Assembly: GCA_947854175.1 (NCBI GenBank)
Contig: CANTYJ010000027.1
Span: 1 to 64,000, forward strand
Source: an uncultured Turicimonas sp.
GTDB lineage: Bacteria; Pseudomonadota; Gammaproteobacteria; Burkholderiales; Burkholderiaceae_F
Length of the DNA: 64,000 nt
Direction of reading: 5' to 3'
The first letter of the stretch is position 1; each line of letters opens with the position of its first letter. The position numbers and the translations under genes were made by a program. The notes under the pieces are model-generated. The model saw only the letters and a list, made by a program, of their open reading frames with translations, was not told where the DNA came from and did not search any database. This document shows positions 35,372 through 45,940 of this stretch, one piece after another.

Positions 35372-36646
35372 ATGTCTTTAACCGCTTGGATTGCAGTACT
35401 CGTGGTTATCGCCACGGTTTACTGTCTAGTTAAACGATATGAAACCCGCTTAGTTCTTTTTACAGCGGGCTTGTTTCTTTGTTGCATTTCTATGCACCCA
35501 ATGGCAGCATTGGATCAGTTCGCAAAGAGCATGACTAATGCAGCGCTGATTATGGCTATCGGCGGTTCCATGGGTTTTGCTTATGTAATTACTCACACCA
35601 AATGCGACAGACATCTCGTTACATTGCTGGCCGCTCCTTTAAAAAGTATAGGTATCTTTCTTATCCCCGCTGCCACTGCGATTACCTTCTTTGTGAACAT
35701 CGCCATTCCATCGGCTGCCGGATGTGCTGCTGCTGTAGGTACAACATTTATCCCTATCATGATTCGGTCTGGTATTCGTCCGGCCGCTGCAGGAGCTGCA
35801 GTTCTGATGGGCACCTACGGTTCTATTTTGGCTCCTGGCTTGAGTCATAACAACTTTGTATCCAAGATTGCAAATATGAACGTCATGGACTTCATTGCTC
35901 TTCATACTCCGTTCTCGCTGATCATGGGTGCTATTGGTGTAGTTGGTATTGCTATCGTTGCTTTAGTATTAAAAGACAACAAACCGACAGCTGAAGAAAT
36001 GGCTGTCTACAATGCTCAGGCAGGCGATACTGGAAGCATAGGCAAAATTAATCTGTTCAAAGCTCTGGCACCACTGGTACCACTAGTCATTCTTGTGGTA
36101 GGCAATCTCTGGCTTCCTGCACTGAAGATGGGCGTTGCACAAGCTATGATTATTGGAGCACTCTACACAATCGCTGTAACGTGGACAGATCCACAAGTCT
36201 TTACCAAAGAATTCTTCAAGGGTATGGGAGACGGTTATGGTAGCGTAATGGGCATTATCATTACCGCCGGAGTTTTTGCCGCTGGCTTGAAGTCTGCTGG
36301 TTTGGTAGATGCATTTATTAACACTCTTAAAGCATCTAACGAAATTGCAAGATGGGGTGGCTCTATCGGACCATTCGTACTTAGCGTAATTTGCGGTTCA
36401 GGCGATGCTGCTACTTTTGCATTTAACGAAGCTGTAACTCCGCATGCTGCCTCTTTTAATATGTCAGTTCCAAATCTTGGAGCCTTAGCATTAATTTCCG
36501 GAGCTCTCGGACGCACTATGTCTCCAATTGCTGGAGTGACGATTCTTATTTCTGGTTTAGCAGCGGTTACCCCCATGGCTCTAGTTAAGAGAACATGTGT
36601 TCCAATGATCGTTGCCGTAATTACCTTAGCCTTAATTGCAGTTTAG
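35372..36646 (+). CDS. DcuC-family anaerobic C4-dicarboxylate carrier
   Basis: 424-aa polytopic inner-membrane protein with ~11-12 hydrophobic segments. The C-terminal half aligns by eye with E. coli DcuC: TAGVFAAGLKSAGLVDAFI, ICGSGDAATFAFNEAVTPHA, LGRTMSPIAGVTI and ALVKRTCVPM all have DcuC counterparts. DcuC exports succinate during fumarate respiration or fermentation; the substrate here is inferred. SD AAGGAG before ATG. Single gene with a terminator-like hairpin behind it. Confidence 0.82.
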   Translation: MSLTAWIAVLVVIATVYCLVKRYETRLVLFTAGLFLCCISMHPMAALDQFAKSMTNAALIMAIGGSMGFAYVITHTKCDRHLVTLLAAPLKSIGIFLIPAATAITFFVNIAIPSAAGCAAAVGTTFIPIMIRSGIRPAAAGAAVLMGTYGSILAPGLSHNNFVSKIANMNVMDFIALHTPFSLIMGAIGVVGIAIVALVLKDNKPTAEEMAVYNAQAGDTGSIGKINLFKALAPLVPLVILVVGNLWLPALKMGVAQAMIIGALYTIAVTWTDPQVFTKEFFKGMGDGYGSVMGIIITAGVFAAGLKSAGLVDAFINTLKASNEIARWGGSIGPFVLSVICGSGDAATFAFNEAVTPHAASFNMSVPNLGALALISGALGRTMSPIAGVTILISGLAAVTPMALVKRTCVPMIVAVITLALIAV

Positions 36647-36669
36647 ATTTCATCGATATATCTTGATTT

Positions 36670-36712
36670 GCTCTCTTAAGTTCTTACTTATTCGAACATA
36701 AGAGAGCATTTC
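36670..36712 (+). terminator. Probable terminator of the DcuC-like gene
   Basis: GCTCTCTTA / TAAGAGAGC stem with an inner GTTC/GAAC pair, followed by ATTTCT. The T-run is weak. Confidence 0.55.
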
Positions 36713-36779
36713 TGAGAGAATAAATGGATCGCTGGAACACACGGCGGACGCAGTAAATAGAATTTCTACTAAATATAGG

Positions 36780-37424
36780 CTACAGAGCCGGGCGGGAAAT
36801 TCCTAAAGCATCAGCGATACAATCGAGGGCAATTTTAGGATTTTTGCATCTTGTCTGTAAAACTTGAATTGAAATGCCATTAAGCTCTTTAAGTTCTCCT
36901 CGGTTCCATAGCCGGAAACGGTAGTTTTCTAAAAAAGCCAAAGCCAACTTGTTTAGATTTGCTCTATTAGCAATGTAATTAGGATTATTGGCTTGCATTT
37001 TATCTTGGTTCCAATGCATATTAAGAATCCAATGTAAGTGCTTTTCTATACTCCGGTGCGAACGTGCAATCTCTCTAATTCTCTCTACGTTATTTTCATC
37101 GGCAGGTAAGGAGCTGATGTAATAGGCCTCGTCCATAGTCTTTTTTCTCGTCCGTTTTTCCTTGACTTCTTTTAGAATTTTTACAATGTATCCCTCAGCA
37201 AATCCAATCCACTTCTGCTTTAAGGGAGCTGATAAGAAAGAAACGGCCTGGAATCATTTCGACTGTCCGTTGCTCAATTCTTCGTGTTCTAATTCAAGCT
37301 CTCCTTCTAAACGATAAAGGTGACCGGGATGAATAGTATGAAATAAATTTTGTACTTCCATTAGGCTTTTGTCTTGATTTCCTTTGAGGCTTAACAAATA
37401 ATTTGTTCCTTGAGCCAAGTCAGA
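36780..37424 (-). pseudogene. ISAs1-family transposase remnant
   Basis: The C-terminal half of an ISAs1-type transposase. One frame reads GTNYLLSLKGNQDKSL..., then an in-frame TGA at 37254-37256, then KTMDEAYYISSLPA...HRSIEKHLHWILNMHWNQDK..., ending at 36780. The family's YYISSL and H-W-x-I-E-N-x-L-H-W signatures are recognisable, although HW is now HR. The N-terminal half with the first catalytic acids is missing upstream of 37424, and I found no terminal inverted repeats. The residual 118-codon frame (37136-36780) is unlikely to be functional. Confidence 0.8.
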
Positions 37425-37441
37425 CAACAAAAAACACAGTA

Positions 37442-37480
37442 AAAAGGTCCGGAAGATTTTTTATTTCTTCCGAACCTTTT
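37442..37480 (-). terminator. Terminator of the exported flavoprotein gene
   Basis: AAAAGGTCCGGAAG / CTTCCGAACCTTTT stem (one mismatch), 11-nt loop, T-run on the minus strand. Confidence 0.8.
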
Positions 37481-37500
37481 ATCGCATGAATAAGTCCGCT

Positions 37501-39015
37501 TTACTTCATTGTTGCAACTGCGTTTTTAGCAGCATGTCTGCCCGAATATGCAGCGAAGCCAAATGCTTGGCCGGAGAAGAAATCCGGATATGTCGGGCCG
37601 ACCATATTAGAGACTTCTAAACCTGCGGCGTACAAACCTGGAATCGGTTGATGTTTAGCATTGAGAACCTGATGCTCTCTGTTGGTTACTAAACCACCAT
37701 AAGCACTAAAGAAGAAAGATTTGAGGCGCAGAGCATATAACTTTCCTTCCAAAGGACGCAGATATCTGCGATCTTTAAGGAACATCGGGTCATGCTGAGC
37801 TTCAACAACACGGTTGTACTCTTTGACCGTATTTTCTAAATTAGCCACAGGAACATTGATAGCTTTGGCCAATGCAGCAACATTATCAGCGGCCTTGAAG
37901 CCATCACTATCAGCAGCCAAGGCTTCTTTGATGTCGTTCTTAAGATTGGTCAACTTTGTTCCGATTGGAACGAGAACACCAATGCCGGAATCAACTCCTT
38001 TTTCCATGTAGTAGTCGATGTCTTTTTCATCGAAAATCGCCCAACCCTCATGATCGGGTTGTGCATAAATACCGTTGGCCGCTTCACTAAATGCATTGCA
38101 GGTCGATTCGTCTGTAAAGCGCAAACCGAGGTTATTTACCCAAAGATTACCGGGCTGCCAGGAGACTGCATAAAGATTACTCAAAAACTTTATGCCCTTT
38201 CCTTCTGTGCCAAGATGACCGATAAAGCTTACCGGACCTCTTTCAGCACCTATTTTTGTAGCCATCACAATGCCGTCGCCGGTCTTATTGATTGGCACGG
38301 AGCTCTTCCAGGCTTTCGGATCCCGATGTCCCCATTCTTCAACTTTTTTCGGATCATCGCCAAAACTTCCGGAAGCTAAAATGACGGCATTACTATTGAT
38401 AGTATAGGTGTCGCCTTTGTTATCCTTTGCTTTGACGCCGATCACTTTTCCGTCTTTAGTGATCAGTTCAACTGCAGGTGTTGAAAGTTTTGTTTCAACG
38501 CCGAGTTTGTCAGCGGCTTCTTTCAAACCTTTAATTAAGCCGGCACCGTGGTTGGTTCCCTTAAAGTTTTTAATGACATGCCATGTATTGTCTTTCAACG
38601 GTGTTTCACGGATGACTTCAAACTCAATACCGTGAGAGGAGAGCCATTTGATGTTTTCTCCGGATCCTTCAACGAAGTCCTTTGTTTTATAAGGATCAAC
38701 CAAGTGATTTTGTTTTTCAATAAAAGCTTCATAAGCTTCTTGTCTTGTAAGAGGATCGGCTCTTAATCTATTCCATTCAGAATCAACGGCAAATAAACCC
38801 TCAGCATGTTGAGAGTTACCACCAACATACGGATTTTTTTCAAGAAGAATTACTTTTTTGCCCAATTCGGCACCTTGGACGGCAGCGCTTAACCCGGCAG
38901 AACCTGCACCAACTACAACCAGGTCAGTGCTTAATTTGTGGTCTGCTGCATAACCAAACGTTCCGAAACTAACGGCTAAGGCTGCTACAACCAGTTTTAA
39001 TCCAGTTTTTTTCAT
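37501..39015 (-). CDS. Exported FAD-dependent reductase, fumarate reductase/urocanate reductase family
   Basis: 504 aa. Signal peptide (ends FGTFGYAADHK), then an FAD domain with DLVVVGAGSAGLSAAVQG and a late LYAAGLE flavin motif. No CxxCH heme motif and no FMN-attachment domain, so electrons must come from another protein. Compared with Shewanella flavocytochrome c3, the HHTMGG histidine region reads FSAYGG and the catalytic-Arg N-R-L-G-G-N region reads PDFFSGQ, so fumarate is an unlikely substrate. ATG 39015 is favoured (AAGGAG 6 nt upstream) over TTG 39018. Probably a periplasmic terminal reductase. Confidence 0.82.
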   Translation of the reverse strand: MKKTGLKLVVAALAVSFGTFGYAADHKLSTDLVVVGAGSAGLSAAVQGAELGKKVILLEKNPYVGGNSQHAEGLFAVDSEWNRLRADPLTRQEAYEAFIEKQNHLVDPYKTKDFVEGSGENIKWLSSHGIEFEVIRETPLKDNTWHVIKNFKGTNHGAGLIKGLKEAADKLGVETKLSTPAVELITKDGKVIGVKAKDNKGDTYTINSNAVILASGSFGDDPKKVEEWGHRDPKAWKSSVPINKTGDGIVMATKIGAERGPVSFIGHLGTEGKGIKFLSNLYAVSWQPGNLWVNNLGLRFTDESTCNAFSEAANGIYAQPDHEGWAIFDEKDIDYYMEKGVDSGIGVLVPIGTKLTNLKNDIKEALAADSDGFKAADNVAALAKAINVPVANLENTVKEYNRVVEAQHDPMFLKDRRYLRPLEGKLYALRLKSFFFSAYGGLVTNREHQVLNAKHQPIPGLYAAGLEVSNMVGPTYPDFFSGQAFGFAAYSGRHAAKNAVATMK

Positions 39016-39127
39016 CAATGTCTCCTTGTGGATTTTTATCTTTATCGCTAGCGTACCAAAACAGGACTTTTAACTGTGTAAGGCATCTAACACTTCACAA
39101 AGAGAAATATAAAAAATAACGAAATTA

Positions 39128-39141
39128 GTTACGAAGTTAAC
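39128..39141. promoter_or_regulatory. GTTAA-N4-TTAAC-like site upstream of the flavoprotein gene
   Basis: GTTACGAAGTTAAC, one mismatch to the palindrome found at 54571 and 60426. It lies 113 bp upstream of the flavoprotein start. Confidence 0.4.
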
Positions 39142-39165
39142 GAAAAAAAGCGATGGAACGTTCGG

Positions 39166-39630
39166 TTAAAGGACCGCTTTAAAAAGAATTGTTTTAATCC
39201 CAAGATCTTTAAAAATAGGATCCCCTGGTGCAACAATCGGAAAATCAGAAGCAATCTCTTGCGGTATTTCAACTGCCCGGGAAGTTCTTATGTCAATAAA
39301 AGCCCACTGCGTTGAACCGAGCATGCAAACCTTTTTATCCCGCATGAGATAAAAGCGTCTTAAGCTGGTTTTTTCTTTCATATTTTCAATCCATGTGTAC
39401 ATCGTCAGATTGTCGCCTTCAAATGTCGGTCTCAAATATTCAATCCAGTGGGCTTTTGCAATAAATGCTCCTCCGAAATCAAAATATCTTTTAGTTGTCC
39501 AGCCTAGTTCAGCAGAATGAGCTGCGGCAGCTTCTTCCATCCATTTCAGATATTCTTTGTTGTTGGTATGTTGCATCAAATCAATGGACTCTCTTCCAAC
39601 AACAATCGGCATTGCAAATATTCTTGGCAT
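39166..39630 (-). CDS. Hotdog-fold acyl-CoA thioesterase (4HBT-like)
   Basis: 154 aa. Single hotdog domain with the 4-hydroxybenzoyl-CoA thioesterase/YbgC-type signature D-L-M-Q-H-T-N-N-K-E-Y (residues ~18-28), including the active-site Asp and the NN-x-x-Y pattern. Substrate unknown. It follows gltD by 8 bp and is probably the third gene of the gltBD operon, an unexplained association. Confidence 0.8.
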   Translation of the reverse strand: MPRIFAMPIVVGRESIDLMQHTNNKEYLKWMEEAAAAHSAELGWTTKRYFDFGGAFIAKAHWIEYLRPTFEGDNLTMYTWIENMKEKTSLRRFYLMRDKKVCMLGSTQWAFIDIRTSRAVEIPQEIASDFPIVAPGDPIFKDLGIKTILFKAVL

Positions 39631-39638
39631 AGTTCCTG

Positions 39639-41114
39639 TTATTTATTGTTTTCAAAATACGCTTGGACAGCTTCAGCGCAACGGCGCCCCTCTGCTAAAG
39701 CCCAAACCACGAGACTTTGTCCTCTTCGGCAGTCCCCTGCTGCGAATACTTTTGGAGAACTCGTCTTAAAGCAGCCTTCTCCTTCATATTTAGCCCGAAT
39801 ATTACCGCGAGGATCGGTATCTAAATCAAAATCCTTAATAACAGACTGATTGGGATGAGCAAAACCCATTGCTAAAACAGCCATGTCCGCCTCTATTTCA
39901 AATTCAGAGCCTTCGATTTCTTCAGGTTTTGGTCTCTGCGTGACCGGGTCGGTTACCCAATTGAGTCTTACCGCTTTTACACCGGTGAGCTCACCTTTCT
40001 TGTTGTGAATAAACTCTTTGGTCATAATTGCCCAATCTCTTTCTCCTCCTTCTTCATGTGAAGTAGAAGTTCTGAGAATTCTGGGCCACAAAGGCCAAAC
40101 AGTCATCTTGTCATAATCAACCGGCGGCTTCGCCCCTAAATCAATCTGGAGTACTTCAGCAGCTCCTTGACGGATAGCGGTTCCAAGACAGTCGCTTCCG
40201 GTATCTCCGCCACCGATAACAAGAACTTTTTTGCCTTTCGCGCTAATCGGTTCTTTAACTTCTACCTCTGCGTTGATTTTATTTTGCAAGGGTAGATATT
40301 CCATTGCAAAGTGAATTCCTTTCCTATCGCGTCCTTTAACAGGAAGATCTCTCGGTTCTTCGGATCCAATCGCTAAAACAACTGCATCAAAGTCCCTGAG
40401 GATCTCGTCAGGGCTAATCGTCCGTTCTGCCTCAGAAAATACGCCTTTTGGCAGCTCTGATTTGCCGACATAGGTATTGAAATTAAAGTGGACGCCTTCA
40501 GCTTCCAATTGTTTAATCCGTCTGTCGATTACTGCCTTATCCAGCTTGAAATCAGGAATTCCAAATCTCAATAAGCCACCGGCTTTACTGTTCTTTTCAA
40601 AAACAGTCACAGAGTAGCCCTTCCGAGCTAACTGCTGAGCACATGCCAATCCGGCAGGTCCACTTCCGACAATCGCCACTGATTTACCATTGAGCTGTGT
40701 TGGAGTCTGAGGTTTGACCCAACCCTGATTCCAGGCATGCGTGATAATTGCACGCTCAACGGATTTCACACCCATCGGTTTACTTGTGTAATTAAGTACA
40801 CAACCGTTTTCGCACAATGCCGGACAGACTCTGGAAGTAAATTCCGGAAAATTATTGGTCGCTGACAATATTTCGTAAGCTGCTTCCCAGTCTTCGTTGT
40901 AAACCCTGTCGTTAAAGTCAGGTGCCACATTATGCAGAGGGCAACTAAATGTGCAGAAAGGCGTACCGCAGTCCATGCAACGGGCGGCCTGCTGCTTTGC
41001 TTCTTTTGGATTCAGAGGTGTAATAAATTCTCTGAAATGTGTTTTTCTTTGAGCAGCCGGTTCATGTTCCTGCTCAAGTCTTTCTATTTCTAAAAATCCG
41101 GTAACTTTTCCCAT
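39639..41114 (-). CDS. gltD: Glutamate synthase small subunit GltD
   Basis: 491-aa NADPH-binding FAD protein. N-terminal Fe-S cysteines in CMDCGTPFCTFSCPLHN and CPALCENGC, FAD fold AIVGSGPAGLACAQQL, NADPH fold VLVIGGGDTGSDCLG, C-terminal ATGFAHPNQS-like MGFAHP. Delivers electrons from NADPH to GltB. 2 bp after gltB. Confidence 0.96.
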   Translation of the reverse strand: MGKVTGFLEIERLEQEHEPAAQRKTHFREFITPLNPKEAKQQAARCMDCGTPFCTFSCPLHNVAPDFNDRVYNEDWEAAYEILSATNNFPEFTSRVCPALCENGCVLNYTSKPMGVKSVERAIITHAWNQGWVKPQTPTQLNGKSVAIVGSGPAGLACAQQLARKGYSVTVFEKNSKAGGLLRFGIPDFKLDKAVIDRRIKQLEAEGVHFNFNTYVGKSELPKGVFSEAERTISPDEILRDFDAVVLAIGSEEPRDLPVKGRDRKGIHFAMEYLPLQNKINAEVEVKEPISAKGKKVLVIGGGDTGSDCLGTAIRQGAAEVLQIDLGAKPPVDYDKMTVWPLWPRILRTSTSHEEGGERDWAIMTKEFIHNKKGELTGVKAVRLNWVTDPVTQRPKPEEIEGSEFEIEADMAVLAMGFAHPNQSVIKDFDLDTDPRGNIRAKYEGEGCFKTSSPKVFAAGDCRRGQSLVVWALAEGRRCAEAVQAYFENNK

Positions 41115-41116
41115 TT

Positions 41117-44100
41117 TTAAACTCCTGCAGGACGAGCCAGCCCACGAATGAGTGCCTGTTTATATTCTTTCGGGAACACTTTGATAAATTTCTGCCGGGC
41201 TTGCGGCCAGTTATCTAAAATTTCACGTGCCCTTTGGCTTCCTGTGTACTGGAAGTGTTTTTCAATTCTTTCGAGCAGAATTTCTTCGTCTGTCCTACCC
41301 AAGTGCCAAGAGGAAGGCTCTCCGGAAGCCATTTGTTCTTTGCTTGACATTACTGACTCAAGTTCAACGCTTTCCCGGTTGCAGTTTCCCGCAAAAGTGC
41401 CGTCTTTGTCATAGACATAGGCCACACCACCAGACATACCGGCAGCAAAATTCTGACCGACATTACCGAGAACAACTGCGGTACCTCCGGTCATGTATTC
41501 ACAGCCATGGTTACCGGTTCCTTCTACCACGGCAGAAGCTCCTGAGAGTCGAACCGCAAATCTTTCTCCGCTCACGCCATTAAAGAATGCCTCACCCGAA
41601 GTTGCGCCATAAAGAACGGTATTTCCGGCAATAATGTTTTCTTCACCCTTGCCTCTGAAGTCGGTCGGACAACGAACGATGATGCGCCCGCCGGATAATC
41701 CTTTACCAACGTAATCATTGGCCTCCCCAACCAAATCAAGAGTAATACCCTTAATCAGGAAAGCTCCAAATGATTGGCCTGCAGTACCTGTCAGCTGAAT
41801 ATGAATCGTGTCGTCTTCCATTCCTTTATCGCCAAATTTCCTGACCACTTCTGAGGAAAGACGTGTTCCTACACAGCGGTGAATATTTTTAACCGGAGAC
41901 AGGAAGCTTATCTTTTCTCCTTTCTCAAACACAGGAGCACAGGTTTCAAGCAGTTTAAAATCAAGTTCTTTTTCGAGACCGTGATCCGGGCTACAACTAT
42001 TGCGTCTCTTTAGAGGATCTTTTTCTTCAGGATCATAAAGAACTCTTGATAAATCAATCTTTGAACATTTCTCAAGATCTTTGTCTTTTTGTCTGAGCAA
42101 ATCAACACGGCCGACCAAGTCTTCGAACTTGCGGATTCCCAGGCTTGCCATTAATTCTCTGACTTCTTCAGCAACGAAGAAGAAATAGTTAATGACATGT
42201 TTCGGCTCCCCTTTAAATCTCTTTCTTAAGACCGGATCTTGTGTAGCAATACCGACCGGACAAGTGTTCAAATGACACTTTCTCATCATGAGACACCCTT
42301 CAACAACCAGGGGAGCTGTTGCGAACCCGAATTCATCGGCACCTAATAAAGCTCCGATAACCACATCACGGCCTGTCTTAATCTGACCGTCAACCTGCAA
42401 AATCACACGATCACGTAAATTGTTCAAAACCAGTGTCTGTTGGGCTTCAGACAAGCCGAGTTCCCAAGGAGTACCGGCATTCTTGATAGAAGACAGAGGA
42501 GATGCTCCGGTACCACCATCATGGCCGGCGATTACGATGTGTTCGGCTTTAGCTTTGGCAACACCGGCAGCCACGGTACCAACGCCCTGTTCACTAACCA
42601 GTTTCACGCTGATGGAGGCCTGGTCATTTGCCATCTTCAGATCACGTATAAGCTGAGCCAGATCTTCAATGGAATAAATATCATGATGAGGAGGTGGCGA
42701 AATCAGTCCCACACCCGGAACTGAATATCTCAGCTGGGCAATATATTCAGATACTTTATGTCCGGGCAATTGGCCACCTTCACCGGGCTTTGCTCCCTGG
42801 CTCATCTTAATTTGAATCTGATCTGCACTATTGAGATATTGTGTCGTTACACCAAAACGCCCGCTGGCAACCTGTTTAATCTTTGAACGCAGTGAATCTC
42901 CTTCCTGTAGAGGAATGTCTTTGACAATTCGGTCAGAGCCAAGAATCTTCTGCAAAGAGTCTCCGTCTTTGATAACCGGTTTCCCGGCTTTCATTTCTTC
43001 GGTATAACGTTTGGGATCTTCACCGCCTTCACCGGTGTTACTCTTACCGCCGATTCTGTTCATTGCAACAGCGAGGACAGCGTGGGCTTCAGCTGAAATG
43101 GAGCCCAAAGACATGGCACCGGTGACAAATCGTTTAACAATTTCCGAAGCCGGCTCAACCTCGCTTACAGGTATAGCTTTTCTCGGATCGATGTTAAATT
43201 CCATCAATCCTCGGAGAGTCATCTGGCGGCGACTTTGATCATTGATAATCTCAGCGTATTCCTTATAAGTCTGGTACGAATTTGAGCGTGTTGCATGCTG
43301 AAGCTTGTAAATTGCTTCAGGGGTCCACATGTGTTCTTCTTTTCCGTATCTCCAGTTATATTCACCGGAGAGAGGCAACAATTTGCCATCATCTTTATTT
43401 TGGAAGGCTTCTTTGTGTGAATTGCAGGCTTCCTGCATCACGTCAAATATTCCCAATCCTCCGACTTTGCAGGAGGTTCCCGGAAAATAGCGGTCTACAA
43501 ATTCTTTTTCAAGACCAAGTGCTTCAAAAATCTGAGCACCACGGTAACTCATGTAAGTTGAGATACCCATCTTGCTCATAATTTTCTTGAAGGATTTACC
43601 GATTGCTTTGATGTAATTTTGGATAGCTGTATCTGCATCTAATTCGGAATTGTCTTTGTAGTGCTTCTTGAGCGTTTCCAAAGCGAGATAAGGATGAATA
43701 GCTTCGGCACCGAACGCAGCAAGAACAGCCATGTGATGAGTCTGAACTGCACCTCCGGTTTCAACAATAATACCGGTTTCCATACGCAGCCCGTTCTTAA
43801 TGAGATGTTGATGCAAGGCACTCAAAGCCAAAGGCGCAGGAATAGCTACCCTGTCTTTATCCATTCGTCTGTCAGTAAGAATGATGATGTTATTGCCTTC
43901 TTTAATAGCATCAACTGCTCGTGCACAGATAGAGGCAAGCCGTGCTTCCACTCCTTCTGCACCCCAATCTGCAGAGTAAGTGATGTCAAGTTCGTATGAC
44001 CGGAACTTACCATTGGTATATTTTTCGATCTGTCTCATCTTGGCAATTTCATTAAATCCAAGAATTGGCTGACTTAACTCCAGACGAAGCGGCGGATTAA

Positions 44101-45793
44101 CATTGTTAATGTCCAACAGATTCGGTCTCGGTCCCACAAAGGAGATCAAAGACATCACCATTTGTTCACGGATGGGATCGATCGGAGGATTTGTCACCTG
44201 AGCAAACAGCTGCTTGAAATACTGATACAACGGCTTGGATTTTTTAGAAAGCATCGGCAACGGAGAGTCATTCCCCATAGACGCAATTGCTTCCTGCCCT
44301 TTTTCTGCCATCGGATAGAGAACGAATTTCAAATCATCTTCGGTGTAACCGAAGGCTTTTTGTCTTGCTTTCAGAGGTACCGGATTGTAAGAAGGAAGAG
44401 GAGTCGGAGCGACAATATCCGATAAATGAACATTCAAACGTTTAGTCCATTCTTTGTATGGGTTAGCCAAAGCAAATTGACGTTTGATTTCCTCATCTTC
44501 AATGATTCTTCCTTGTTCAGTATCGATAAGGAACATCTTTCCGGGTTGCAGACGCCATTTTTTCTTTATTTTGCTCTCGGGTACGGTCAATGTACCGGAC
44601 TCGGAAGCAAGAATAACGATGTCATCGGTTGTCAGCAGGTAACGAGCCGGACGCAGACCGTTTCTATCAAGGGTTGCACCGATTCTCGTGCCGTCTGTAA
44701 AACAAATTGCGGCCGGTCCGTCCCAAGGTTCCAGCATTGCTCCATAGTACTCATAGAAGTCTTTTTGTCCGGGTTTCATGTGAGTAGCTTGCTCCCATGC
44801 CTCCGGCATAATCATCATTACAGCCTGCGCAATCGGATATCCGCTCATAACAAGAAGTTCCAGCATGTTATCCAGGCAAGCGGTATCACTCTGTCCTTCG
44901 TAAATAATCGGAAGAAGTTTTTTAACATCGTCCCCGAGTACGTTGGACATTACCGTTCTTTCCCGTGCTCTTAACCAGTTGAAGTTACCTTTGACTGTAT
45001 TGATTTCTCCGTTATGGGCAACCATTCTGTAAGGATGAGCCAACTCCCAGCTAGGGAAAGTGTTGGTCGAGAATCTTTGGTGGACCAAGGCAATGGCTGA
45101 CACTACTCTGGCATCTGTTAAGTCGTTGTAGTAAAGACCGACCTGATGAGCCAACAGTAAACCTTTATACACGATGGTCCTGGTTGACATGGACGGCACA
45201 TAAAACTCTTTTCCGTGCTTCAGATTGAGGGCCTGAATCTTGTGGCCGGCTAATTTCCTGATCACATAAAGTTTTCTTTCCAAAGCGTTCGGAACCATGA
45301 CATCGGAGCCTCGGCCAATGAAAATCTGTTTGATTACCGGAGCCGCCTTACGTACAGTTTCAGACAGTTCAATATTTTCATTAACAGGCACATCACGCCA
45401 ACCAAGAACAACTTGGCCTTCTGACTTTACAGTTCTTTCGAGCTCCTGCTCGCAAGCACGCCGTGAAGCGTGTTCACGTGGAAGAAAAACCATACCAACG
45501 CCATAATCTCCGGGTTGAGGTAAAAGTACATTCTGTTTTGCCATTTCAGCCCGGAAGAACTCATCCGGGATTTGAATTAGAATGCCGGCGCCGTCACCCA
45601 AAAGAGGATCTGCACCTACCGCACCGCGGTGATCAAGATTTTGAAGAATTAATAAGGCTTGGGAAACGATTTCGTGGCTTGGGATGCCTTTGACGCTTGC
45701 GACAAAACCTAAACCACAAGCATCATGCTCAAACTTAGACTCATAAAGTCCGAAGCGCTCTGCTCTCTGCCTGGTTTCTAGACTGGTAATCAC
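41117..45793 (-). CDS. gltB: Glutamate synthase large subunit GltB
   Basis: 1558 aa. Class II amidotransferase with a ~25-residue propeptide before the nucleophile Cys (HDACGLGF, Cys26). A central region, an FMN/synthase barrel with the [3Fe-4S] cysteines ([15 protein letters not shown]), and a C-terminal glutamate-synthase beta-helix (GGxxGE repeats) complete it. Makes two glutamates from 2-oxoglutarate and glutamine. The start is GTG at 45793 with AGGAG 6 nt upstream. Confidence 0.97.
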   Translation of the reverse strand: MITSLETRQRAERFGLYESKFEHDACGLGFVASVKGIPSHEIVSQALLILQNLDHRGAVGADPLLGDGAGILIQIPDEFFRAEMAKQNVLLPQPGDYGVGMVFLPREHASRRACEQELERTVKSEGQVVLGWRDVPVNENIELSETVRKAAPVIKQIFIGRGSDVMVPNALERKLYVIRKLAGHKIQALNLKHGKEFYVPSMSTRTIVYKGLLLAHQVGLYYNDLTDARVVSAIALVHQRFSTNTFPSWELAHPYRMVAHNGEINTVKGNFNWLRARERTVMSNVLGDDVKKLLPIIYEGQSDTACLDNMLELLVMSGYPIAQAVMMIMPEAWEQATHMKPGQKDFYEYYGAMLEPWDGPAAICFTDGTRIGATLDRNGLRPARYLLTTDDIVILASESGTLTVPESKIKKKWRLQPGKMFLIDTEQGRIIEDEEIKRQFALANPYKEWTKRLNVHLSDIVAPTPLPSYNPVPLKARQKAFGYTEDDLKFVLYPMAEKGQEAIASMGNDSPLPMLSKKSKPLYQYFKQLFAQVTNPPIDPIREQMVMSLISFVGPRPNLLDINNVNPPLRLELSQPILGFNEIAKMRQIEKYTNGKFRSYELDITYSADWGAEGVEARLASICARAVDAIKEGNNIIILTDRRMDKDRVAIPAPLALSALHQHLIKNGLRMETGIIVETGGAVQTHHMAVLAAFGAEAIHPYLALETLKKHYKDNSELDADTAIQNYIKAIGKSFKKIMSKMGISTYMSYRGAQIFEALGLEKEFVDRYFPGTSCKVGGLGIFDVMQEACNSHKEAFQNKDDGKLLPLSGEYNWRYGKEEHMWTPEAIYKLQHATRSNSYQTYKEYAEIINDQSRRQMTLRGLMEFNIDPRKAIPVSEVEPASEIVKRFVTGAMSLGSISAEAHAVLAVAMNRIGGKSNTGEGGEDPKRYTEEMKAGKPVIKDGDSLQKILGSDRIVKDIPLQEGDSLRSKIKQVASGRFGVTTQYLNSADQIQIKMSQGAKPGEGGQLPGHKVSEYIAQLRYSVPGVGLISPPPHHDIYSIEDLAQLIRDLKMANDQASISVKLVSEQGVGTVAAGVAKAKAEHIVIAGHDGGTGASPLSSIKNAGTPWELGLSEAQQTLVLNNLRDRVILQVDGQIKTGRDVVIGALLGADEFGFATAPLVVEGCLMMRKCHLNTCPVGIATQDPVLRKRFKGEPKHVINYFFFVAEEVRELMASLGIRKFEDLVGRVDLLRQKDKDLEKCSKIDLSRVLYDPEEKDPLKRRNSCSPDHGLEKELDFKLLETCAPVFEKGEKISFLSPVKNIHRCVGTRLSSEVVRKFGDKGMEDDTIHIQLTGTAGQSFGAFLIKGITLDLVGEANDYVGKGLSGGRIIVRCPTDFRGKGEENIIAGNTVLYGATSGEAFFNGVSGERFAVRLSGASAVVEGTGNHGCEYMTGGTAVVLGNVGQNFAAGMSGGVAYVYDKDGTFAGNCNRESVELESVMSSKEQMASGEPSSWHLGRTDEEILLERIEKHFQYTGSQRAREILDNWPQARQKFIKVFPKEYKQALIRGLARPAGV

Positions 45794-45885
45794 TGGGAAC
45801 TCCTATGAATAGTTTTATTTTTTTAATTCTGATAACTCAACTTTAAGCTCTGGAGTTCACGAAATGCGCTCTAAATCGTTTACTG

Positions 45886-45935
45886 TGTCCCTAATAAAAT
45901 ACACGGTATAATTACTTACCTAATAATTAGGGACA
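45886..45935. repeat. 10-bp inverted repeat TGTCCCTAAT / ATTAGGGACA beside the RAYT-like gene
   Basis: Arms at 45886-45895 and 45926-45935, perfectly complementary, 30 nt apart. It lies 5 bp downstream of the RAYT-like stop codon. A related sequence TGTCACTAATTA lies on the other side of the gene (46656-46667). Confidence 0.6.
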
Positions 45936-45940
45936 GAATA

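Noticed and set aside
43282-44974. Several 75-182 codon plus-strand frames inside gltB
   Set aside because: Antisense to a fully conserved gene; no ribosome sites or family matches.
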